The notes beneath the pieces were generated by a model that saw only the letters and a list, made by a program, of their open reading frames with translations, did not search any database and was not told the DNA's origin. A stretch of DNA of 9,023 nucleotides. Source: Treponema sp. GTDB lineage: Bacteria; Spirochaetota; Spirochaetia; Treponematales; Breznakiellaceae. This document shows, piece after piece, positions 1 to 6,789 of this stretch. Both the position numbers and the translations under genes were made by a program. The DNA lies in NCBI GenBank assembly GCA_031278025.1, contig JAITLF010000039.1:1-9023 (forward strand), read 5' to 3'. Numbering within the stretch: position 1 is the stretch's first letter; every line of letters begins with the position of its first letter.

Positions 1-265
1 AATTTATCAACAATTTTTTCCTAAACATCTTTTGAAATTCATCAAAATAATCTCATCTTGCTTTATGTCCGGTAAGGGGCTCTCTATTTTTTGGTATAAA
101 TACAACAGTACATGGCGCAGTAAAACAATAAACATTTTTTGTATTACCAACAACGAACAGCGGAAAATCTTTGTCGGTAGTTATTATAGTACACGGAAAA
201 TTAATTTTTTCTGGGGTTTGCGTAATGAAGTTCCCGTTGCTTCCAGGAAACCCGGCGTTTCCTGT
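1..265 (-). pseudogene. Possible gene relic, unrecognised, with one in-frame TGA
   Basis: On the minus strand, codons run open from 265 down to a TGA at 53-55 and then continue open to the window edge in the same frame. The 70 codons before the stop contain no ATG, GTG or TTG, and another TGA closes the frame at 266-268, so no start is available. The translation looks protein-like: it contains KINFPCTIITTDKDFPLFVV, then VYCFTAPCTVVFIPKNREPL. After the stop it continues DYFDEFQKMFRKKLLIN. The DNA is much more AT-rich than the three genes, and the composition changes near 220-265, where the relic would have lost its 5' end. I do not recognise the family. The alternative is chance: AT-rich DNA can give such a frame, and a plus-strand frame at 32-331 is also open but reads less like protein. 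Seen: the open frame and the stop. Inferred: that it was ever a gene. Confidence 0.3.
244..264. promoter_or_regulatory. Perfect 8-bp inverted repeat, candidate operator or hairpin
   Basis: The arms CAGGAAAC (244-251) and GTTTCCTG (257-264) are exact reverse complements separated by CCGGC. The site lies about 70 bases upstream of the predicted gltB -35 element and 128 bases before the start codon. No T-run follows it, so a simple intrinsic terminator is unlikely. It could be a regulator binding site for gltBD or a leftover hairpin of the AT-rich region. No regulator family is recognised from the arms. Confidence 0.4.
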
Positions 266-320
266 TCAGTGCCGTCTCCGGACGCCCTCCTGTCGGGTGA
301 AATCGGAATTGCCGGCGTTT

Positions 321-337
321 TTGACCCATAGCTTGCA
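321..337 (+). promoter_or_regulatory. Sigma-54-like promoter match upstream of gltB (imperfect)
   Basis: TTGACCCATAGCTTGCA resembles the sigma-54 consensus YTGGCACGRNNNTTGCW. It has the intact TTGCA -12 element and the correct spacing, but the -24 GG reads GA. Because that GG is nearly invariant in known sites, this could be coincidence. It overlaps the -35 of the sigma-70-like promoter at 333-361, so both cannot be occupied at once. A nitrogen-related operon is a typical sigma-54 target, which is the reason for listing it. Confidence 0.2.
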
Positions 338-361
338 TAACTACCTGATTTTCCCTACAAT
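333..361 (+). promoter_or_regulatory. Sigma-70-type promoter of gltBD
   Basis: The -35 is TTGCAT (333-338) and the -10 is TACAAT (356-361), separated by exactly 17 bases. The -10 matches TATAAT at five of six positions and the -35 matches TTGACA at three of six. Transcription would begin near 368, giving a short leader of roughly 24 bases that contains only the ribosome binding site AAGGAG at 381-386. No leader hairpin or riboswitch fits in so short a leader. Confidence 0.5.
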
Positions 362-391
362 ACGGAAATCCCTTACACAGAAGGAGTTTGT

Positions 392-3300
392 ATGAATGAT
401 CGTGAGGAGGGGACTCATCAGCGTCCCGGTTGGCAACCCTGGAATGGCTTGTCGTGGAGTGGTTTATATAAACAAGAATATGAACATGATACGTGCGGCA
501 TAGGATTTGTAGCGGATATTAAGGGGCGTCCTTCTCATGACATTTTGAAACGGGGACTTGAGGTGCTGGAGCGGATGGAGCACCGGGGCGCGGAAAGCGC
601 GGATAATAAAACCGGCGACGGGTCGGGGGTGCTCCTCCGTATACCCCAGGGATACTATAAAAAGCTAATTCCCACCCTCCCCGAAAGCGGGCGCTATGGG
701 ACGGGGCTTGTTTTTTTCCCCGGCGGAAGCCGGTCCGGGGAATTGGGTGAAATCATAACTCAGGCCATCCACGAAACCGCCGCTTCCCTGGGGCTTGGGG
801 TAATGGCTCTGCGGGATGTACCCACCAACAACCAGGCGCTGGGCGCTATGGCCGCCGCTATGGAGCCTGCGGTAAAGCAACTCTTCCTGATGCCGCAAGA
901 CGGGGAGGTTTCGGACCTGGAACTTAGGCTCTATATCTTTCGCAGGAAGCTGGAAAAGACGCTGGCTACCCGGGGCGACGTGAAGGCGGCAAAAGCCGAA
1001 GCCTACTTCCCTTCCCTTTCGTCCCGGGCCATAGCCTACAAAGGGATGCTCATGCCAAACCAACTGAAGGAATACTACCCCGAACTTCAGGATGAGGGGA
1101 TTGAAACCCCGGTGGCCCTGATCCATTCCCGGTTCTCTACCAACACCTTTCCGGACTGGCCCCTGGCCCAGCCCTTCCGCATCGTTGCCCACAACGGGGA
1201 GATCAACACCATCAAGGGCAACCGTTTCTGGATGGCCGCGCGGGAAGCGCTGATGTCTCATCCCCGATGGGGCGGCGTTTTGAAGGATATCTTGCCGGTG
1301 ATAGAACCGGGCCGTAGCGACTCCGCCAGCTTCGACAACGTGCTGGAGTTCCTCGTGCTGTCGGGCCGCAGTCTCCCCCATGCCCTGATGATGCTCATCC
1401 CCGAATCGTGGAACGACAAGAACCCCATAGCGGCGGAACTCAAAGCCTTCTACGAATACCACGCCTGCATGATGGAGCCGTGGGATGGTCCGGCTTCCAT
1501 GGTGTTTTGCGATGGCCGCTATGTGGGCGGGACCTTGGACCGTAACGGCCTGCGGCCTTCCCGGTATGTCATCACCAAAGACGACCTCATTGTCATGGCC
1601 TCGGAGATCGGGGTTCAGGATTTTAAACCCGAAGACGTACAGTACAAGGGCCGGCTCCTGCCGGGCAAGCTGCTTCTGGTTGACCTGGTTGCGGGGCGTA
1701 TCATTCCCGATGAAGAGGCGAAGCAGGAGGTTTGCCGGACCAAGCCGTATCATGAATGGGTGGCTAAGCACGTCGTTACCCTCAATCAACATCACGCCGC
1801 CGGTGATTCCGTCCCCGCTTCCGGGACGGAAGCCCTGCCGGTCCCCCAGACGCTTTTCATGGAACGGGCTATGGGCTATACCCGGGAGGATAGGGACCGG
1901 CTTCTGTTCGTCATGGCGGAGACCGGCCAGGAGCCGACGAGTTCCATGGGAACCGACACCCCCATCGCCGTGTTCTCCGACAAGAGCCAGTTGGTCTACG
2001 CCTACTTCAAGCAGGTGTTCGCCCAGGTAACCAACCCGCCTATAGATTCCATTCGGGAAGATCTGGTCATGACCTTGACGAGCTTTGCGGGACCCCAGGG
2101 AAACCTGCTTTCCGAAGATGAACTGAACTGCCGGCGCATCAAGGTCTTAAACCCCATTCTTACGCCCCTTGATTTGGCGGAATTGAAAACCATCAACCCT
2201 GATGTTTATAAATGGAAGAACCTGGAGGCTGTTTTCGAAGTTCCGGACAAAGGCGGCGCGCCCGGCACCCTAAAATCCGCCCTGGACCGCTTGGTATCCG
2301 AGGCTGTCGCCGCAGTAGAAGCAGAGGCGGGAGCTTCCTTCATCGTTCTTTCGGATCGGGAAGCCCTGTTCCCGGAGGCGAAACGTTGCGCCGTACCCGC
2401 GCTGTTAGCGGTCGGGGCTGTGCATCACGGCCTTATCCGGGCGGGGAGCCGCATGAAGGCGACGATTGTCGTCGAATCTGCCGAACCACGGGAGGTCATG
2501 CATTTCGCCCTCCTCTTTGGGTACGGCGCGGACCTGACGGTTCCCTACGGCGCGTTGGCTGCTCTCAACCTCATTTGTCAGAGTTCCGACGGCGTCCGTC
2601 TTGGGTCCTTCCGAGAGGCGAAACAGCGTTATATCGCAGGCCTCAAGAAGGCCATGCTCAAAATCATCTCTAAAATGGGAACCAGCACCCTCCGTTCCTA
2701 CCGGGGCGCTCAGATTTTCGAAGCCTTGGGGCTTGGGGGGGAGGTGATAGAGACCTGCTTTCGTGGCACGGACAGCCGCATAGGGGGAGTAGGTTTCGCG
2801 GAGCTTGAGGCGGAAGCCCTGGCCCGTTATGCGGACGCTCAAAAAGCGTGGAAGCTGAATTCCCAGAGCCAACGTTCCGAACTCCGGCCTGAAAACTTCC
2901 TCCTCCGCGAGGACGGCCAGTACCGGTGGCGGAAGACCGGGGAACGGCACGCCTGGAATCCTGAGACCATCTATCTTCTCCAATGGGCCGCCCGGACCGG
3001 GGATTACGGCAAGTTCAAACAGTTCACTGCGGCGGCGGATAACCTGAACCGGTCCCCTCATGTGATCCGGGGCCTCCTGGACTTCGCGCCGGATAGGGCC
3101 GCGCCCCTTCCCTTGGAGGAAGTAGAGAGCGAAGAAGATATCCTGCGGCGTTTTACCACCGGGGCCATGTCCTTCGGGTCTATTTCCCAGGAAACCCACG
3201 AGACTATCGCTAAAGCGATGAACTCAATTCACGGCCGTTCCAATTCCGGGGAGGGCGGGGAGAGCGCTGAGCGTTTCCCCGTACAAAAGGACGGTACGTG

Positions 3301-5086
3301 GCTCAGGAGCGCCATCAAACAGGTGGCTTCCGGCCGTTTTGGGGTTACCAGCGAATACCTGGCCAATGCCGAGGAGATACAGATCAAGATAGCCCAGGGA
3401 GCCAAGCCCGGCGAAGGCGGCCAGCTTCCGGGGCATAAGGTGGATGCCCTTATCGCCAAAACCCGGCATTCTACGCCGGGGGTAACGCTGATAAGTCCGC
3501 CTCCTCATCATGATATTTATTCTATAGAAGATTTGACGGAACTTATCTTTGATTTGAAGAACGCCAACCCCCAAGCGCGGATCAGCGTTAAGCTGGTGTC
3601 CGAGGCCGGCGTGGGGACCGTCGCCGCCGGGGTCGTCAAGGCCCACGCGGACAGCATCCTGATTTCCGGCTACGATGGCGGTACCGGGGCCAGCCCTCAG
3701 AGCAGTATTCGTCACGCCGGCATCCCCTGGGAACTCGGCCTTTCCGAGACCCACCAGGTGCTGGTGCAAAATGGTCTCCGAGGCCGGGTACGGCTCATGA
3801 CCGACGGACAGATCAAGACCGGACGGGACATCGTCATCGCCGGTATGCTGGGGGCGGAGGAATTCGGCTTTGGGACATCCGCCCTCATCGTCATGGGCTG
3901 CGTGATGATGCGCAAGTGCCACGAGAACACCTGTCCCATGGGGGTTGCCACCCAGGACCCGGCCTTACGGAAGCGGTTCGCCGGCAAGAGCGAACATCTT
4001 ATTAATTTCTTCCGCTTCCTTGCCAGAGAAACGCGGGAGATCATGGCTTCCCTGGGGTTCAGGCGTTTCGATGAACTTGTGGGGCATTCCGAATACCTGG
4101 TCGCCCGGCGCTGCGATGGGCCTAAGGTTTCGGGAGTTGACCTTTCCCGGATCCTCTTTAAGAGCGCGGGTCCGGCGGGGATGCCCGGCGGGGATGCCCT
4201 GCGGTGCGTTCAGCCTCAGATACACAAGATAGATGCCGTGATGGACCGCAGGCTCATCGAAAAATGCCGTACCGCACTGGATAAGAAAATCCCGACGGCG
4301 CTGGAATTCCCCATCCGTAATACCGACCGGGCGGTGGGCGCCATGCTCTCCTACGAGGTGTCCCGACGTTTCGGTGCGAAGGGCCTCCCGGAGAATTTCA
4401 TTACCCTGGACTTTACCGGCTCGGCAGGCCAGAGTTTCGGCGCGTTCCTGGCAAGGGGCATCAACTTCCGCCTTGCCGGGGATGCCAACGATTACCTGGG
4501 CAAGGGGCTTTCCGGCGGGCGCATCATCGTAGCCCCTCCTGCAGGCTCAACCTTCAAAACCAACGAGAACATCATCGTGGGGAATACGGCGCTTTACGGC
4601 GCGACTTCGGGTATGCTCTACGCCGCCGGCGTCGCGGGCGAGCGGTTCTGTGTGCGCAATTCCGGGGCCGTCGCGGTGGTGGAAGGTACGGGGGATCACT
4701 GCGCCGAGTACATGACCGGCGGGCGGGTCGTTGTTTTAGGCACGGTAGGCAGGAACTTCGCCGCCGGTATGTCCGGGGGCATTGCCTATGTGCTGGACAC
4801 ACGCGGCAACTTTTCATACTTCCTGAATAAGGGAATGGTGGAGCTTTCGGGGCTGGATACTGAAGATGACGAAAATTTCGTCAAAGAGCAAATCGGAAAT
4901 CATGTGTATTGGACAGGTTCCGTGTACGCCAGGGGAATTCTGGACGCGTGGGGGGACTACAAAGCTCAATTCATCAAGGTACTCCCGGTGGAATACAAAC
5001 GGGCCCTTGAAGAGATAAAGCTGGCGGAACTGGACCGGCGGCTCCGTGAAATCCGCGCGCAGGAAGAAATCGCAGAACGGGTGTAA
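392..5086 (+). CDS. gltB: Glutamate synthase (NADPH) large (alpha) subunit
   Basis: GltB makes two glutamates from glutamine and 2-oxoglutarate in the cytoplasm, using electrons supplied by GltD. It has 1564 residues, at the long end for the family (about 1480-1550).

The N-terminal class II amidotransferase domain spans about 35-445. Cys35 in DTCGIG is the nucleophile exposed after removal of a 34-residue propeptide; HSRFSTNT (245-252) and HNGEINT (267-273) are its other signature segments. A central domain follows from about 490 to 780. The FMN/2-oxoglutarate barrel spans about 800-1215, with GAMSFGS (924-930), KPGEGGQLPG (1005-1014) and YDGGTGAS (1094-1101). Cys1170, Cys1176 and Cys1181 (C-x5-C-x4-C) bind the [3Fe-4S] cluster. 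The C-terminal GXGXG beta-helix domain covers about 1330-1500, with GKGLSGGR at 1370-1377.

The start is fixed by AAGGAG five bases upstream and by the propeptide length. All key residues are present. gltD follows after 114 bases, so the two are probably one operon. Confidence 0.98.
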   Translation: MNDREEGTHQRPGWQPWNGLSWSGLYKQEYEHDTCGIGFVADIKGRPSHDILKRGLEVLERMEHRGAESADNKTGDGSGVLLRIPQGYYKKLIPTLPESGRYGTGLVFFPGGSRSGELGEIITQAIHETAASLGLGVMALRDVPTNNQALGAMAAAMEPAVKQLFLMPQDGEVSDLELRLYIFRRKLEKTLATRGDVKAAKAEAYFPSLSSRAIAYKGMLMPNQLKEYYPELQDEGIETPVALIHSRFSTNTFPDWPLAQPFRIVAHNGEINTIKGNRFWMAAREALMSHPRWGGVLKDILPVIEPGRSDSASFDNVLEFLVLSGRSLPHALMMLIPESWNDKNPIAAELKAFYEYHACMMEPWDGPASMVFCDGRYVGGTLDRNGLRPSRYVITKDDLIVMASEIGVQDFKPEDVQYKGRLLPGKLLLVDLVAGRIIPDEEAKQEVCRTKPYHEWVAKHVVTLNQHHAAGDSVPASGTEALPVPQTLFMERAMGYTREDRDRLLFVMAETGQEPTSSMGTDTPIAVFSDKSQLVYAYFKQVFAQVTNPPIDSIREDLVMTLTSFAGPQGNLLSEDELNCRRIKVLNPILTPLDLAELKTINPDVYKWKNLEAVFEVPDKGGAPGTLKSALDRLVSEAVAAVEAEAGASFIVLSDREALFPEAKRCAVPALLAVGAVHHGLIRAGSRMKATIVVESAEPREVMHFALLFGYGADLTVPYGALAALNLICQSSDGVRLGSFREAKQRYIAGLKKAMLKIISKMGTSTLRSYRGAQIFEALGLGGEVIETCFRGTDSRIGGVGFAELEAEALARYADAQKAWKLNSQSQRSELRPENFLLREDGQYRWRKTGERHAWNPETIYLLQWAARTGDYGKFKQFTAAADNLNRSPHVIRGLLDFAPDRAAPLPLEEVESEEDILRRFTTGAMSFGSISQETHETIAKAMNSIHGRSNSGEGGESAERFPVQKDGTWLRSAIKQVASGRFGVTSEYLANAEEIQIKIAQGAKPGEGGQLPGHKVDALIAKTRHSTPGVTLISPPPHHDIYSIEDLTELIFDLKNANPQARISVKLVSEAGVGTVAAGVVKAHADSILISGYDGGTGASPQSSIRHAGIPWELGLSETHQVLVQNGLRGRVRLMTDGQIKTGRDIVIAGMLGAEEFGFGTSALIVMGCVMMRKCHENTCPMGVATQDPALRKRFAGKSEHLINFFRFLARETREIMASLGFRRFDELVGHSEYLVARRCDGPKVSGVDLSRILFKSAGPAGMPGGDALRCVQPQIHKIDAVMDRRLIEKCRTALDKKIPTALEFPIRNTDRAVGAMLSYEVSRRFGAKGLPENFITLDFTGSAGQSFGAFLARGINFRLAGDANDYLGKGLSGGRIIVAPPAGSTFKTNENIIVGNTALYGATSGMLYAAGVAGERFCVRNSGAVAVVEGTGDHCAEYMTGGRVVVLGTVGRNFAAGMSGGIAYVLDTRGNFSYFLNKGMVELSGLDTEDDENFVKEQIGNHVYWTGSVYARGILDAWGDYKAQFIKVLPVEYKRALEEIKLAELDRRLREIRAQEEIAERV

Positions 5087-5100
5087 GAGCCTGTTTGGTG

Positions 5101-5116
5101 TTTCCCCGCGGGAAAA
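5101..5116. repeat. Short inverted repeat in the gltB-gltD gap
   Basis: TTTCCCCGCGGGAAAA has the self-complementary core CCCGCGGG. One mismatched pair flanks it, then three T-A pairs. In RNA the stem would need a loop taken from the core, so it is weaker than it looks. As DNA it is a near-perfect palindrome and could be a protein site. No T-tract follows, so it is not a clear terminator. It starts 14 bases after the gltB stop codon and could serve RNA processing or uneven expression of the two subunits. Confidence 0.3.
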
Positions 5117-5190
5117 TCGGGGCGCTGAAGGCCGGCGCGGGTTTTGCAGCCGCCTCAATTTATTACGTATTTATACTTTGATAGGCGTAG

Positions 5191-5196
5191 AGAGGA
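5191..5196 (+). promoter_or_regulatory. Ribosome binding site that sets the gltD start
   Basis: AGAGGA sits four bases before the ATG at 5201. The same frame is open further upstream to a TTG at 5144, but that codon has no Shine-Dalgarno sequence and would add 19 residues unlike GltD N-termini. The same AGAGGAAAT context precedes parE in this window, which supports this start. Confidence 0.8.
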
Positions 5197-5200
5197 AATA

Positions 5201-6652
5201 ATGGGTGATCCAAAAGGTTTTTTGAAGATACGGCGTAAGACCGCCGGCTACCGGCCGGTGGAGGAACGGATCAACGACTACAGTGAGGTTGAAAGCCGTC
5301 TTTCCGATGAGGAACGGCGGGAACAGGCGGCCCGGTGTATGGACTGCGGCGTGCCGTTTTGCCACTGGGCCTGTCCGGTTTCCAATGTAATGCCTGAATG
5401 GCAGGACCGGCTCTACCGGGGTGATTGGGCCGGCGCGTGGGCCGTTCTGGAGGACGGTAATCCCTTTCCGGAATTTACCGGACGGGTGTGCCCCGCTCTT
5501 TGCGAAGCTGCCTGTGTGCTGGGTTGTAACGATGAGCCGGTTACCATCAGGCAAAACGAGCTTGCCATCATTGAGAAGGCCTTCGATCTGGGCCTGGTGA
5601 GCCCCCGGATCCCGAAATCCCGGAACGGCAAGCGGGTGGCCATCGTAGGCGCCGGTCCTGCGGGCCTTTCGGCAGCCTACTATCTTAACCGCCGGGGGTT
5701 TTCCGTCACGGTTTACGAAGGAGACCGGAAGCCCGGCGGCTACCTCCGTTACGGCATCCCGGACTTCAAGCTGGACAAGAGCTTTATAGACCGGCGCGTC
5801 CGGCTCATGGAAACCGAAGGGGTGATCTTCAAAACCGGCTGCCGGGTAGGTTCGGGGCGTTACGCCTTTGGGACAAAGGGCCTGGACTGCGCCGTTATCC
5901 AGCCCCAGGAACTGGAAGCCGCCTGCGATTTGGTACTCCTCACCATAGGCGCCAGAGAGCCACGGGACCTTACGGTTCCTGGCCGCGAATTATCCGGCGT
6001 TGTTCAAGCCCTGGACTTCCTCTCCCTCCAGAACCGCGCTTTGGCCGGCGAAACCAGGGGCGGCATGGAACCGATTACCGCCTATGGCAAGCAGGTGGTG
6101 GTCATAGGCGGTGGCGATACCGGCGCCGATTGTGTGGGGACCGCCAACCGCCAGGGCGCCCGCAAGGTAACCCAGCTTGAGGTGCTTCCCATGCCGCCTG
6201 AACACCGGCCCCCGTCAGCGCCCTGGCCCCTGTGGCCCACGGTACTCAAGACCTCAAGCTCCCACGCCGAAGGTTGCGAGCGCCTCTGGTCGGTGAACAC
6301 GGTGAATTTCGCCGGGAAGGACGGCGCCGTAACGGATATTTACTGCCGTAAGGTGGAGTGGCCGGTCAAAGACGGCCGTCCGGTCCTGACCGAAGTCCCC
6401 GGTTCCGACTTCCGGATTTCCGCGGATCTGGTACTTCTGGCTATGGGTTTTACCCACGTCGTCCAGGACGGCGTAACCGCCGGATTTAACCTTGAAACCG
6501 ACGAGCGGGGCAACATCCGTACCAGGGGCAGTTTCCAGACGTCGAACCCCAGGGTCTGGGCCGCGGGGGACTCTCGGAACGGCGCGAGCCTTGTTGTCCG
6601 GGCCATCGCCGACGGACGGACAGCCGCCGAAGCGATCATCCGCACCTTGTAG
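5201..6652 (+). CDS. gltD: Glutamate synthase (NADPH) small (beta) subunit
   Basis: GltD oxidises NADPH at FAD and sends electrons through iron-sulfur clusters to GltB. At 483 residues it is near the usual 470-490.

The N-terminal iron-sulfur domain (about 1-140) carries two four-cysteine groups: Cys46, 49, 54, 58 and Cys97, 101, 105, 109. In the GltD family these supply ligands for two [4Fe-4S] clusters. The FAD-binding Rossmann motif is GAGPAG (150-155). The NADPH-binding motif is GGGDTG (303-308), followed by RQGA and the family-typical LPMPPEHRP. The second FAD contact, VWAAGD, lies at 452-457 near the C-terminus.

The same fold occurs in dihydropyrimidine dehydrogenase and in the small subunit of NADH-dependent ferredoxin-NADP reductase. 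The adjacent gltB and the GltD-type sequence between 320 and 360 make GltD the clear choice. I see no defects. A stretch near residues 220-240 (GSGRYAFGTKGLDC) seems slightly longer than in the E. coli protein as I recall it. Confidence 0.97.
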   Translation: MGDPKGFLKIRRKTAGYRPVEERINDYSEVESRLSDEERREQAARCMDCGVPFCHWACPVSNVMPEWQDRLYRGDWAGAWAVLEDGNPFPEFTGRVCPALCEAACVLGCNDEPVTIRQNELAIIEKAFDLGLVSPRIPKSRNGKRVAIVGAGPAGLSAAYYLNRRGFSVTVYEGDRKPGGYLRYGIPDFKLDKSFIDRRVRLMETEGVIFKTGCRVGSGRYAFGTKGLDCAVIQPQELEAACDLVLLTIGAREPRDLTVPGRELSGVVQALDFLSLQNRALAGETRGGMEPITAYGKQVVVIGGGDTGADCVGTANRQGARKVTQLEVLPMPPEHRPPSAPWPLWPTVLKTSSSHAEGCERLWSVNTVNFAGKDGAVTDIYCRKVEWPVKDGRPVLTEVPGSDFRISADLVLLAMGFTHVVQDGVTAGFNLETDERGNIRTRGSFQTSNPRVWAAGDSRNGASLVVRAIADGRTAAEAIIRTL

Positions 6653-6660
6653 ACGCGCCG

Positions 6661-6721
6661 CCTGGGGACGAATGACCTGCTCTCCGCCGGAGGGCGGGGC
6701 GGACGCAGGCCTTACCCCAGG
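6661..6721. terminator. Large nested stem-loop between convergent gltD and parE
   Basis: Three sets of complementary arms nest around one loop: CCTGGGG (6661-6667) with CCCCAGG (6715-6721), CCTGC (6676-6680) with GCAGG (6705-6709), and TCCGCC (6683-6688) with GGCGGA (6698-6703). The loop is nine bases. The structure begins nine bases after the gltD stop and could form on either strand, so it may limit read-through from both genes. A T-tract does not follow directly on either side; the nearest is TTTTT at 6737-6741 for the gltD direction. It may act with Rho or protect the mRNA 3' end rather than as a classical intrinsic terminator. Confidence 0.5.
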
Positions 6722-6728
6722 TTCACGG

Positions 6729-6756
6729 ACCCGGAGTTTTTGTTACCGGCCCGGGT
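6729..6756. repeat. Second, weaker inverted repeat in the convergent gap
   Basis: ACCCGG (6729-6734) pairs with CCGGGT (6751-6756) across a 16-base loop that contains the TTTTT at 6737-6741. It lies just beyond the large stem-loop. The loop is long, so stability is doubtful. It could assist termination of either transcript. Confidence 0.25.
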
Positions 6757-6789
6757 TTACTCCCCCTATATCTCCCCGTGTAATTCGTA

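Noticed and set aside
32..331. Plus-strand frame of 99 codons before gltB
   Set aside because: It has no ribosome binding site, crosses the compositional boundary and reads less like protein than the minus frame. It also runs through the inverted repeat and into the gltB promoter region.
1..391. Riboswitch or T-box leader for gltB
   Set aside because: The predicted transcript leader is about 24 bases and no known aptamer architecture or antiterminator pair was seen.
665..1795. Long open frame of 376 codons on the minus strand inside gltB
   Set aside because: It lies fully opposite highly conserved GltB amidotransferase sequence, has no ribosome binding site and an Arg/Gly/His-rich translation typical of GC-rich antisense shadows.
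2405..3922. Two further long minus-strand frames (2405-3199 and 3224-3922)
   Set aside because: Both oppose conserved GltB sequence, including the FMN domain, and have biased composition with no recognisable domain.
5144..5200. TTG start for a longer gltD
   Set aside because: There is no Shine-Dalgarno sequence before it, while AGAGGA sits correctly before the ATG at 5201, which also gives the family-typical N-terminus.
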